In this document: piece after piece, positions 7,334 to 15,796 of the stretch
Layout: the number at the start of each line of letters is the position of its first letter
How positions within the stretch are numbered: position 1 is the stretch's first letter
Assembly (NCBI GenBank): GCA_000963575.1
Contig: CP011077.1
Span: 930,001-994,000, forward strand
Length of the DNA stretch: 64,000 bases
Reading direction: 5' to 3'
Source: Klebsiella michiganensis
GTDB lineage: Bacteria; Pseudomonadota; Gammaproteobacteria; Enterobacterales; Enterobacteriaceae
The notes under the pieces: model-generated
The model's database searches: none
Seen by the model: the letters and a program-made list of their open reading frames with translations, nothing else
What the model was told of the DNA's origin: nothing
Made by a program: the position numbers and the translations under genes

Positions 7334-8983
7334 TCAGGGCTTGTTACAGCCCGCGCACTGTTTGTTCTGGATCTGCTGGAAGAAGTCGTTGCCTTTGTCA
7401 TCCACCAGGATGAACGCCGGGAAGTCTTCCACTTCGATTTTCCAGATGGCTTCCATACCCAACTCAGGGTATTCCACCAGTTCAAGGCTCTTGATGCTGT
7501 TTTGCGCCAGCACCGCAGCCGGGCCGCCGATGCTGCCGAGGTAGAACCCACCGTGTTTGTGGCAGGCGTTGGTCACCTGCTGGCTGCGGTTGCCTTTGGC
7601 CAGCATTACCATGCTGCCGCCGTTAGCCTGCAGCTGATCCACATAGGAGTCCATACGGCCTGCGGTGGTTGGGCCCAGGGAGCCGGAAGCGTAACCTTCC
7701 GGGGTTTTAGCCGGGCCAGCGTAGTAGATCGGGTGATCTTTCACGTACTGCGGCAGTTCTTCCCCGTTATCGAGACGTTCTTTCAGCTTCGCGTGGGCGA
7801 TGTCGCGCGCCACGATGATGGTGCCGCTGAGCGACAGGCGAGTGGACACCGGGAAGTCGGATAGCTGGGCAAGGATCTCTTTCATCGGGCGGTTCAGGTT
7901 CACTTTCACCGCTTCGCCTTCCCCGGCCTGGCGCAACGCTTCCGGGATGTATTTGCCCGGATTGCTTTCCAGCTTCTCAATCCAGATGCCGTCTTTGTTG
8001 ATTTTGGCTTTGATGTTGCGGTCGGCGGAGCAGGAAACACCCATGCCGATTGGGCAGGATGCGCCGTGGCGCGGCAGGCGAACGACGCGGATATCGTGGG
8101 CGAAGTATTTACCGCCGAACTGCGCGCCCAGGCCGAGTTTCTGCGCTTCTTCCAGCAGTTCTTGCTCGAGCTGCACGTCACGGAATGCCTGGCCATGCTC
8201 GTTACCTTCGGTTGGCAGGCCGTCGTAGTAGTGAGTGGATGCCAGTTTCACGGTTTTCAGCGTTGATTCTGCGGAGGTGCCGCCAATCACAAACGCGACG
8301 TGGTACGGCGGGCAGGCCGCGGTGCCCAGGGTGCGCATTTTCTCAACCAGATAATTTTTCAGCTTCGCCGGGGTGATAAGCGCTTTGGTTTCCTGGTAGA
8401 GATAGGTCTTGTTGGCGGAGCCGCCGCCTTTGGCGACGCAAAGGAATTTGTACTCGTCGCCGTCCACGCTGTAGAGGTCAATCTGCGCCGGCAGGTTGGT
8501 GCCGGTGTTCACCTCTTTATACATATCCAGCGCGGCGTTCTGGGAGTAGCGCAGGTTGTCTTCGATGTAGGTGTTGTACACCCCCTGAGACAGCGCCGCC
8601 TCATCACCGCCGCCGGTCCAGACGCGCTGGCCTTTTTTGCCCATGATGATGGCGGTGCCGGTGTCCTGGCAGGTCGGCAGAATGCCTTTGGCCGAGATGT
8701 CTGAGTTACGCAGGAACTGCAGCGCGACGTATTTATCGTTCTCGCTGGCTTCCGGGTCGCTCAGGATGTCCGCCACCTGCTGCTGGTGCGCCGGGCGCAG
8801 CATAAACGCCGCATCGTGAAACGCCTGCTGAGCGAGCAGGGTCAGTGCCTGTGGCTCAACTTTAAGAATGGGCTGGCCTTCGAATTCACTGACGGAAACG
8901 TGGTCGCGGGTTAACAGGTAGTATTCGGTGTCGTCATGCGCCAGCGGGAAGGGGTTTTGGTAAACAAAAGGTTTGTTCGACAT
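7334..8983 (-). CDS. class I (iron-sulphur) fumarate hydratase, FumA/FumB type
   Basis: 549 residues, the usual length of E. coli FumA/FumB. It interconverts malate and fumarate in the cytosol with a [4Fe-4S] cluster. The three cluster cysteines are visible: Cys105 in LPTCQDTGT, one in AACPPYHVAF, and one in HGASCPIG. The C-terminal swivelling domain contains GPTTAGRMDSY and GGPAAVLA. GGAG lies 9 bases before the ATG. It is 55 bases downstream of the DASS carrier on the same strand and ends at a terminator, so the two form an operon. FumB-like use in the anaerobic malate-to-fumarate direction is inferred from the company of the carrier and the cytosolic fumarate reductase. Related L-tartrate dehydratases are split into two subunits and so are less likely. 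Confidence 0.9.
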   Translation of the reverse strand: MSNKPFVYQNPFPLAHDDTEYYLLTRDHVSVSEFEGQPILKVEPQALTLLAQQAFHDAAFMLRPAHQQQVADILSDPEASENDKYVALQFLRNSDISAKGILPTCQDTGTAIIMGKKGQRVWTGGGDEAALSQGVYNTYIEDNLRYSQNAALDMYKEVNTGTNLPAQIDLYSVDGDEYKFLCVAKGGGSANKTYLYQETKALITPAKLKNYLVEKMRTLGTAACPPYHVAFVIGGTSAESTLKTVKLASTHYYDGLPTEGNEHGQAFRDVQLEQELLEEAQKLGLGAQFGGKYFAHDIRVVRLPRHGASCPIGMGVSCSADRNIKAKINKDGIWIEKLESNPGKYIPEALRQAGEGEAVKVNLNRPMKEILAQLSDFPVSTRLSLSGTIIVARDIAHAKLKERLDNGEELPQYVKDHPIYYAGPAKTPEGYASGSLGPTTAGRMDSYVDQLQANGGSMVMLAKGNRSQQVTNACHKHGGFYLGSIGGPAAVLAQNSIKSLELVEYPELGMEAIWKIEVEDFPAFILVDDKGNDFFQQIQNKQCAGCNKP

Positions 8984-9038
8984 AGCTCGTTACTCCATAA
9001 AAATAAACCGCCGGAGGTTGCCCTCCAGCGGCTTTAAA

Positions 9039-10550
9039 TCAGAACATCAGGGACATCCACGGATAACCAATCACCAGCAGCGCGACCAGGAACAGGCCGC
9101 CGAAGATGGTGCCCAGGCGCCAGTAATCTTTGGTTGGCAGGTAGCCGCTACCGTAGTAGATAGGGCTTGGGCCGGTACCGTACGGGGTGATGATGCCCAT
9201 GATACCCAGCGAGGTCACCATCAGCAGACAGAACACTTCCATATTCATGCCCGGAATGGTGGAGGCGATGGTCAGCATCGCCGGCAGCAGCGCGGTGGTG
9301 TGCGCGGTGGTGCTCGCAAACAGGTAGTGCAGCAGGTAGAACGCCAGCAGCAGGACAATGGTCGCGGTGCCTGGGGCGATACCGGTCATCAGCGCGCCGC
9401 CTTCTTTACCCAGCCAGGAGATGAAGCCGGTAGAAGACAGGCCATCGGCCAGGGCAACCAGGGTGGCGAACCAGACGAAGGTGTTCCACGCGGCTTTGTT
9501 ATTGGTGATGTCATTCCAGTTCAGGACGCCGGTCCACAGCATCAGGACGATAACCAGCAGGGCCGCAAGCGCAGGTTCAATCCAGCTTGCCGCGAAGATC
9601 CACATCACCAGCGCGGAGCAGACGAACACCAGCAGCAGGATTTCGTTGCGGGACAGTTTGCCCAGTTTTTCCAGTTCACGGCTTGCCCATTTAGGCACTT
9701 CGTCGTTCACTTTCACTTCAGGCGGATAGAGCCAGTAGGCCAGCAGCGGCATGGTCAGCAGTAACAGCAGGCCAAGCGGCAGGAAGGCGAGGAACCACAT
9801 ACCCCAGGAGATGTTGATCCCGACAATGCTTTTCACCAGCGCCAGAGCCAGCAGGTTAGGTGCCAGCGCAGAGAGGAACATTGAGCTGGTGATACAGGCT
9901 GCGGTAATAGCCACCCACATCAGGTAAGAACCAATTTTACGCGCGCTTGGATCGTTAGGTTTAGAGCCGTACAGCGGCGGCAGGTTAGCGATAATCGGGT
10001 AGATGGTCCCGCCGCTACGTGCGGTGTTGGACGGGGTAAACGGCGCCAGCAGCAGGTCGGCGAAGGCAATGGCGTAGCCCAGCGTCAGGCTGCGGCGGCC
10101 AAGGTATTTCACCAGAATCAGCGCCAGGCGGCGACCAAACTGGGTTTTATCGTAACCGGCAGCAAACATAAATGCGCCGAAGATAAGCCAGACGGTGGAG
10201 TTACCGAAGCCGCTGACCGCCCATTTAAAGGAGGCGCCCGCCAGCTTGAATTTCGGGTCGGCCATTTGCTCGGGACTGAACAGAAGCCACTGGCTGCCGA
10301 GCGAGATGACGACGATCCCGGTCAGGCCGATAACGGCGCCCGGCAGCGGTTCGAAGATAAGCCCTACGATGACGCCGACGAAGACAGCAAAGAAGTGCCA
10401 GGCGTACGGCGGCAGGCCGTCCGGGACCGGAACCAGCATAAGCAACAGTGCCACAATGATGGGCAGGGCCATCATCAGCCAACGTTTGTTGCTGCCTGCT
10501 TTTTTAGTGCTCTCTTTGAGCGGCGGTAGATTGGTGGTTATTACACTCAT
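9039..10550 (-). CDS. DASS/CitT-TtdT-family dicarboxylate (malate/tartrate:succinate-type) carrier
   Basis: 503 residues with about 12 hydrophobic membrane segments. It carries family features of the DASS anion transporters: TPSNTARSGGTIYPII in the first half and the repeat counterpart ASTTAHTTALLPAML in the second, each holding the substrate/sodium-site SNT- or STT-type motif, plus GIITPYGTGPSPIYYGSGY. CitT and TtdT are anaerobic antiporters of citrate or tartrate against succinate, and this protein is closest in pattern to TtdT/CitT. It is first in an operon with the fumarase. A perfect FNR site lies 185 bases upstream. Exact substrate (malate, tartrate or fumarate) is inference; product succinate from the adjacent fumarate reductase would be the counter-ion. 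Confidence 0.87.
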   Translation of the reverse strand: MSVITTNLPPLKESTKKAGSNKRWLMMALPIIVALLLMLVPVPDGLPPYAWHFFAVFVGVIVGLIFEPLPGAVIGLTGIVVISLGSQWLLFSPEQMADPKFKLAGASFKWAVSGFGNSTVWLIFGAFMFAAGYDKTQFGRRLALILVKYLGRRSLTLGYAIAFADLLLAPFTPSNTARSGGTIYPIIANLPPLYGSKPNDPSARKIGSYLMWVAITAACITSSMFLSALAPNLLALALVKSIVGINISWGMWFLAFLPLGLLLLLTMPLLAYWLYPPEVKVNDEVPKWASRELEKLGKLSRNEILLLVFVCSALVMWIFAASWIEPALAALLVIVLMLWTGVLNWNDITNNKAAWNTFVWFATLVALADGLSSTGFISWLGKEGGALMTGIAPGTATIVLLLAFYLLHYLFASTTAHTTALLPAMLTIASTIPGMNMEVFCLLMVTSLGIMGIITPYGTGPSPIYYGSGYLPTKDYWRLGTIFGGLFLVALLVIGYPWMSLMF

Positions 10551-10734
10551 AATGACACCGTTATAAGGAGTTAAGGATTCTGTTTTTATTTCCGCTTACT
10601 TTAGTTTTTAAACTTTCTTTATTAATTAAATGTTGGTTTCTGGTTGCGGCGGAAATAACCATTCATCGCTTTTTATCTGCGGTGAATTAAATTCTTTGGA
10701 TAATTATATATTGCGCTTTCGGGGTATATGACAA

Positions 10735-10748
10735 TTGATCGGGATCAA
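10735..10748. promoter_or_regulatory. FNR site
   Basis: TTGATCGGGATCAA is a perfect match to the FNR consensus TTGAT-N4-ATCAA. It is 185 bases upstream of the DASS carrier start and 422 bases from the flavoprotein start, so it more likely serves the carrier-fumarase operon. Confidence 0.8.
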
Positions 10749-10933
10749 AAAAACAGATTCTGTTTATTCTTTTCTTAAAAAATAATAGTTCGCATTTTAT
10801 CAGGGTTATTTCCGGCAAAAAGTTATCAGTTTGATCATTAAAAATGCGGCCTTCAGGTCATTTTTGATGGTTGCTGCTGACTCGATTCCGCTCCGCGCAA
10901 GGCCTGGCGTGTGTTTGTGTTGTATATCGGCCA

Positions 10934-11066
10934 GGTAACTAAAATGTTATATTAATTTAATAAGCTGTTATCTTTTGTATTTTAATTAATAACACGTTAT
11001 GAGTAATTGTGTTATTACGGTTCTTTAATAGTTTTTAAACTAACGTAAATAGTTTGGTAACTAAAA
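10934..11066 (+). repeat. 11-bp direct repeat GGTAACTAAAA
   Basis: Exact copies lie at 10934-10944 and 11056-11066, the second about 104 bases before the flavoprotein start. The copies may be regulator sites; no known protein is assigned. Confidence 0.5.
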
Positions 11067-11169
11067 ATAGTCTTATATTGTTGATATGCGAAATGGCCAA
11101 TAACCAGAACGAAAATAGTGCCAGCAACCAAATTCTCAGTTTTAAATTTTAAAGTTTGGAGTCGACATT

Positions 11170-13950
11170 ATGAGCACCGACAAACACATGTTAAGCCCAT
11201 TTACTTTACCTAACGGTACGGCGTTAAAAAATCGCCTGCTAATGGCACCGATGACCACCTGCACCGGGTATTTTGATGGCACCGTGACCGAAGAGCTGGT
11301 GGAGTATTACCGCGTCCGTGCCGGGAGCATCGGCACCATCGTGGTGGAATGCTGCTTTATTGACGATTTGGGCCTCGCTTTCCCGGGCGCTATCGGGATA
11401 GACACCGACGAAAAAATTGCTGGCCTGGCGAAAATCGCCGCCGCGATTAAAGCTGAAGGCTCCAGAGCCCTGCTGCAGATTTACCACGGCGGCCGCATGG
11501 TTGACCCTAAACTTATCGGTGGCCGCACGCCGGTTGGCCCAAGCGCGCTGGCCGCACCGCGCGATGGCGCCGCAACGCCGAGTGGCCTGACCACAGAAGA
11601 AGTGGCAGGCATGGTCACTAAATTTGGTGACGCCGTTCGCCGTGCGATTCAGGCTGGTTTCGACGGCGTGGAAATCCACGGCGCCAACACCTACCTTATC
11701 CAGCAGTTCTACTCCCCGAACTCAAACCAGCGCGATGACGAATGGGGCGGCAGCCGCGATAACCGCGCTAAGTTCCCGCTCGCTGTCCTGGATATCACCC
11801 ATCAGATGGTGCGCCAGTACGCCGACGATGCGTTTATCATCGGCTATCGCTTCTCCCCGGAAGAGCTTGAAGTCCCCGGCATTCGCTTCGACGACACCAT
11901 GTACCTGCTGGAAAAACTGGCCGCGCGCGGTCTGGACTACCTGCACTTCTCCCTGGGCTACTCCCTGCGTCCGTCTATTAACGACACCACCGACCCGACG
12001 CCGCTTATCAACAAATATTGCGAAATGCGTTCCGACGCGCTGGCGCAGATCCCGGTGATGGGCGTGGGCGGTATCGTGAATGCCTCTGACGTGGAAACCG
12101 CGCTGGAGCACGGCTACGATCTGGTGGCCGTAGGCCGCGCCTGCATTGCCTACCCGGACTGGGCTGCCCGCATTGCCAACGGTGAAGTGCTGGATCTGTT
12201 TATCGACAGCACCAAACGCGAAGCGCTGACCATCCCTGAACCGCTGTGGCGCTTCTCGCTGGTCGAGGCGATGATCCGCGACATGAGTATGGGCGGTGCT
12301 TCTAAATTTAAACCTGGTATTTTCGAAGAAACCGTCAGCGACGATGTTAACCAACTGGTGATTAACGTCAGCCTCGATAGCGATCGCATCGCCGATATCG
12401 CCCTGGCTTCTGGCCCGCAGGACGACGTTGAATTCACCACTCATTTCGAAGAAATTCGTACCCGCATCCTGACCGCGAACTCGCCGTTTGTGGACGCCAT
12501 TTCCGGCGCGACTTCCCAGAGCGAAGCGGTGAAAAAAGCTGTTTCTAAAGCGATGGTGAAATCCAGCAAACAGCAGGCATTTGAAGAAAGCGGCGGCGTT
12601 AGCGCGCCACAGAGCTACGATGTTGTTGTCGTTGGTAGCGGTGGTGCGGGCCTGGCGGCGGCGATTCAGGCCCATGACGAAGGTGCCAGCGTGCTCATCG
12701 TTGAGAAAATGCCGTCTATCGGCGGGAACACCGTTAAGGCGTCTGCCGGGATGAACGCGGCGGAAACCCGCTTCCAGCGCGTCAAAGGTATTTTCGACAG
12801 CAAAGAGCTGTTCTATGCCGAAACGCTGAAAGGCGGCTACAACAAAAACAACCCCGAGCTGCTGCATCGCTTTGTGGAAAATGCCCCGCAGGCGATTGAG
12901 TGGCTGGCGGATCGCGGCATCATGCTGAACGACATCACCACCACCGGCGGGATGAGCATTGACCGTACCCACCGTCCACGCGACGGATCGGCGGTTGGCG
13001 GCTACCTGATAAGCGGCCTGCTGCGTAACATCAACAAGCGCAGCATCGATGTACTGATGGAAACGGCGGTCACGGAAATCCTGTTTGACCAGGGCGCGGT
13101 CAGCGGCGTGGCGCTGCTGACGGATGAAAACGAAGCGCTGACCATCCACGCGAAAAGCGTGATTGTGGCGACCGGCGGCTTCAGCGCCAACAGCCAGATG
13201 GTGGTGAAATACCGTCCGGATCTGGAAGGATTTGTCACCACTAACCACAAAGGTGCAACGGGCGGCGGCATCGCGCTGCTGGAAAAACTGGGTGCCGGCA
13301 CCGTGGATATGGGCGAAATTCAGATTCACCCAACCGTGGAGCAAACCACCTCGTACCTGATTTCCGAGTCCATTCGCGGCGGCGGCGCCATCCTTGTGAA
13401 CCAAAAAGGCAGCCGCTTCTTCAACGAGATGGAAACCCGCGATAAAGTGTCGGCGCAGATTATCGCGCTGCCGGAGAAATACGCGTACATCGTGTTCGAC
13501 GAGAACGTTCGCGCCAAAAACAAAGCGGCAGACGAGTATATCGCCAAAGGCTTTGTGGTCAGCGCCGAAGGTCCACGCGAACTGGCGGAGAAACTGGGGA
13601 TGGATTACCACACCTTCCTCGCCACGCTTGAGCGTTACAACGGCTTCGTGGAAAATCAGTACGACGAAGATTTTGGTCGTAAAACCGCGCTGCGTAACCC
13701 GATTAAAGATGGCCCGTTCCACGCCATCCGTATTGCCCCAGGGGTGCACCACACCATGGGCGGCGTGACCATCAATGCCGAAACCGAAGTGCTGGATAAA
13801 CAGCATCAGGTTATCCCTGGCGCATTCGCGGCGGGTGAGGTGGCCGGTGGTATTCACGGCGGTAACCGCATCGGCGGTAACGCAGTGGCGGATATTATTG
13901 TCTTTGGTACTCAGGCGGGCCATCAGGCGGCAAGCTGGGCAAAACGCTAA
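11170..13950 (+). CDS. soluble NADH:fumarate reductase-type flavoprotein (OYE + FMN-binding + FAD domains)
   Basis: 926 residues with no signal peptide or haem motif. Residues about 5-340 form an Old Yellow Enzyme/NADH:flavin oxidoreductase barrel (IYHGGRMV, EIHGANTYLIQQFYSP). About 370-460 form an FMN-binding domain with the ApbE flavinylation motif D-A-I-S-G-A-T (442-448, Thr448 the predicted FMN ester). About 484-920 form a fumarate-reductase FAD domain (VVVVGSGGAGLAAA). Fumarate-site residues known from Shewanella flavocytochrome c are present: TNH, QIHPT, ETRD, VHHTMGG and GGNRIGGNA. This architecture matches the cytosolic NADH:fumarate reductase described in Klebsiella pneumoniae; related enzymes reduce acrylate or urocanate. 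ApbE follows 177 bases downstream. It would reoxidise NADH with fumarate without using the quinone pool. GGAG lies 8 bases before the ATG. Confidence 0.9.
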   Translation: MSTDKHMLSPFTLPNGTALKNRLLMAPMTTCTGYFDGTVTEELVEYYRVRAGSIGTIVVECCFIDDLGLAFPGAIGIDTDEKIAGLAKIAAAIKAEGSRALLQIYHGGRMVDPKLIGGRTPVGPSALAAPRDGAATPSGLTTEEVAGMVTKFGDAVRRAIQAGFDGVEIHGANTYLIQQFYSPNSNQRDDEWGGSRDNRAKFPLAVLDITHQMVRQYADDAFIIGYRFSPEELEVPGIRFDDTMYLLEKLAARGLDYLHFSLGYSLRPSINDTTDPTPLINKYCEMRSDALAQIPVMGVGGIVNASDVETALEHGYDLVAVGRACIAYPDWAARIANGEVLDLFIDSTKREALTIPEPLWRFSLVEAMIRDMSMGGASKFKPGIFEETVSDDVNQLVINVSLDSDRIADIALASGPQDDVEFTTHFEEIRTRILTANSPFVDAISGATSQSEAVKKAVSKAMVKSSKQQAFEESGGVSAPQSYDVVVVGSGGAGLAAAIQAHDEGASVLIVEKMPSIGGNTVKASAGMNAAETRFQRVKGIFDSKELFYAETLKGGYNKNNPELLHRFVENAPQAIEWLADRGIMLNDITTTGGMSIDRTHRPRDGSAVGGYLISGLLRNINKRSIDVLMETAVTEILFDQGAVSGVALLTDENEALTIHAKSVIVATGGFSANSQMVVKYRPDLEGFVTTNHKGATGGGIALLEKLGAGTVDMGEIQIHPTVEQTTSYLISESIRGGGAILVNQKGSRFFNEMETRDKVSAQIIALPEKYAYIVFDENVRAKNKAADEYIAKGFVVSAEGPRELAEKLGMDYHTFLATLERYNGFVENQYDEDFGRKTALRNPIKDGPFHAIRIAPGVHHTMGGVTINAETEVLDKQHQVIPGAFAAGEVAGGIHGGNRIGGNAVADIIVFGTQAGHQAASWAKR

Positions 13951-13980
13951 CAGTCTCTCTACAGGCTATCTTATTTGCCA

Positions 13981-14057
13981 TTTTGGCCCCGGGCTGTGCT
14001 CAAAATCCTCACGTACCGCGTGTACGCTCCGGTTTTTCCGCGCAGTCCTGGGTCAAA
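13981..14057. repeat. imperfect 36-bp inverted repeat between the flavoprotein and apbE
   Basis: The arms, beginning TTTTGGCCCCGGGCTG and ending CAGTCCTGGGTCAAAC, are imperfect complements around a short centre and would fold into a long hairpin in the mRNA. The form resembles dispersed enterobacterial palindromic repeats. Its 12-mer CAGTCCTGGGTC recurs at 60351-60362. It may lower apbE expression relative to the flavoprotein. Confidence 0.55.
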
Positions 14058-14127
14058 CTGTCAGCAACGATTACGCCTGTTGGTATAGACTAATTGACCC
14101 GTTTTTTGCTTCTTAAGAGGAGCCGCT

Positions 14128-15096
14128 ATGTCACAACCCGAAGGCGTTTATGGCTACTCCGCCGTTTTAATGGGCTCGCCCATCCTCCTCAAGCTGTTCA
14201 AACCCAACGAGACGCTCGCCTCCCAGGTGTTCCGCCTGATCAAACAATACGAAGATCTGCTCACCGTGAACCGGGCCGAATCCCAGGTGATGAGCATCAA
14301 TCACGCCGCAGGTAAGCACCCGGTCACCGTCAGCCGCCCCGTGTTTGAGCTAATCAAATGCGCCAAAGCCGCCAGCCAGTTTCCCGACAGTATTTTTAAT
14401 CTGGCCATTGGCCCACTGGTGAAGCGCTGGAAGATTGGTTTCAAGGGCGACAGCGTTCCACCGCCACAGGATATCGCCGCTCTGCTGCCGCGCACGCAGC
14501 CGCATCAGGTGGTGCTGGACGAAGCCGAAGGCAGTGTTTATCTGGCGCACAGCGGGATGGAGATCGATCTGGGCGCGATAGCCAAGGGCTACATCGCCGA
14601 CCGCGTACGCGACTTCCTGCAGCGGCAGGGCGTGGAGCAGGGGCTGATTAACCTCGGTGGCAACGTGCAGACGCTGGGCTCGCCGGATGGCGGCTGGTCC
14701 ATCGGGCTGAAAAAGCCGTTTAGCGGGCCGGAAGAGATGCTGGGCGTGATTGAGGTGGCGAACAAATCGGTGGTGACATCCGGCGTCTACGAGCGCTATT
14801 TCGAGCTGGATGGCAAGCGCTATCACCATATTCTCGACCCGCGCACCGGTTACCCGCTGGACAACGACCTGGATAGCGTGACAATTGTGTCTACCGACTC
14901 CCTCGACGGGGATATCTGGACGACGTTGATTTACGGGATGGGAGTCGAAAAGGGCTGTGCGGCGCTGGCAAATCGCCCCGATATAGAGGCGATTTTTGTG
15001 ACTAAACAGCGAGAGATTATTCTCTCTTCCGCCAGCCAGTTCTGCTTTACGTTACTGGATGACAGCTACCGGCTGGTTACTGGCAGTACTGCTTGA
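14128..15096 (+). CDS. apbE: ApbE FAD:protein FMN transferase (cytosolic form)
   Basis: 322 residues. It transfers FMN from FAD to the Thr of a D-x-x-S/T-G-A-T/S motif, using magnesium. Family features are seen in order: LNRAESQVMSINHAAG-type helix, AIGPLVKRWKIG, MEIDLGAIAKGYIADR, GLINLGGNVQTLG, TSGVYERYF and HHILDPRTGYP. There is no signal peptide or lipobox, unlike the lipoprotein ApbE that serves Rnf/Nqr, so it acts in the cytosol. This fits the upstream flavoprotein, which carries exactly one such motif (Thr448). AGAGGAG lies 6 bases before the ATG. Its 3' end overlaps the convergent dcuR by 20 bases. Confidence 0.93.
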   Translation: MSQPEGVYGYSAVLMGSPILLKLFKPNETLASQVFRLIKQYEDLLTVNRAESQVMSINHAAGKHPVTVSRPVFELIKCAKAASQFPDSIFNLAIGPLVKRWKIGFKGDSVPPPQDIAALLPRTQPHQVVLDEAEGSVYLAHSGMEIDLGAIAKGYIADRVRDFLQRQGVEQGLINLGGNVQTLGSPDGGWSIGLKKPFSGPEEMLGVIEVANKSVVTSGVYERYFELDGKRYHHILDPRTGYPLDNDLDSVTIVSTDSLDGDIWTTLIYGMGVEKGCAALANRPDIEAIFVTKQREIILSSASQFCFTLLDDSYRLVTGSTA

Positions 15097-15796
15097 GCAG
15101 GCCAAGCTGTTCGGCCTGCAGGCGATAGCGGTACACCGGCCGGCCCGTCATGCCGTAATGAATACTGGTAAACAGAATATTGATCTGTGCAAGCCAGATC
15201 AGATACTTACGGCAGGATACGCGAGAAATATTCACCGCCGCCGCCAGTTCATCGGTGGAAAACTCTTCCGTCGGGTGCGTGTCTATCCACTGGCAAATGG
15301 TGCGCAGCGTTTGCGGCGTCAGCCCCTTCGGCAGGCGCTTGGCGTCCGCCACCACCGGGGACCCTCCGTGCAGCAGTCGGTCAACGTCTGCCTGCTCGTA
15401 GTATTTGTGGGTGCCCATCAGGTTTTTCTTTTCACGCCAGTTGGTTAACGCTTCTTCAAAGCGCGGGAACTGGAATGGTTTAATCAGGTAATCCACCACG
15501 CCATAGTGCATCGACTTCTGGATAGTGGCCGCGTCCGCCGCCGACGAGATAACAATCACATCGATGGTTTTCCCCGCTTCACGCAGGGTTGGCAGCAGAT
15601 CCAGGCCGTTGTCCTGCTGCATATAAACGTCCAGCAGGATCAGATCTATTTTTAGCTCCGGGTTGCCGACCATCTCTCGCGCCTGTTTCAGCGTGGAGGC
15701 GGAACCGCAGCAGCTAAAGCCCGGGATTTGGCTGACGTAGGCGCGGTTAAGCTCCGCGACCATCGCATCATCATCAACAATTAAGACATTAATCAC
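15077..15796 (-). CDS. dcuR: DcuR response regulator
   Basis: 239 residues, the same length as E. coli DcuR and very similar throughout. The receiver domain has acidic DDD at 8-10 and phosphoacceptor Asp56 in LILLDVYMQ. The C-terminal part (RLPKGLTPQTLRTICQWID ... STDELAAAVNISRVSCRKYL) is the CitB/DcuR-type helix-turn-helix. Phosphorylated DcuR activates fumarate-respiration genes (dcuB, fumB and frdABCD in E. coli). Its start overlaps the dcuS stop by 4 bases (ATGA), so the pair is translationally coupled. Here it sits beside a cytosolic reductase instead of dcuB-fumB, making the flavoprotein gene a likely target. Confidence 0.93.
   Translation of the reverse strand: MINVLIVDDDAMVAELNRAYVSQIPGFSCCGSASTLKQAREMVGNPELKIDLILLDVYMQQDNGLDLLPTLREAGKTIDVIVISSAADAATIQKSMHYGVVDYLIKPFQFPRFEEALTNWREKKNLMGTHKYYEQADVDRLLHGGSPVVADAKRLPKGLTPQTLRTICQWIDTHPTEEFSTDELAAAVNISRVSCRKYLIWLAQINILFTSIHYGMTGRPVYRYRLQAEQLGLLKQYCQ

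Larger units (their letters stand above)
10551..11169. promoter_or_regulatory. 619-bp AT-rich divergent control region of the fumarate island
   Basis: No gene is seen here. The region separates the leftward carrier-fumarase operon from the rightward flavoprotein-apbE genes, is much more AT-rich than its neighbours, and holds a perfect FNR site (10735-10748) and an exact 11-bp direct repeat at 10934 and 11056. Many TAATTAA-like heptamers could serve DcuR but are too common in AT-rich DNA to assign. Confidence 0.7.

Noticed and set aside
11722..13923. A 733-codon open frame on the minus strand opposite the flavoprotein
   Set aside because: It is antisense to a clearly conserved enzyme, has biased low-information composition and no start signal; an artefact of high GC third positions.
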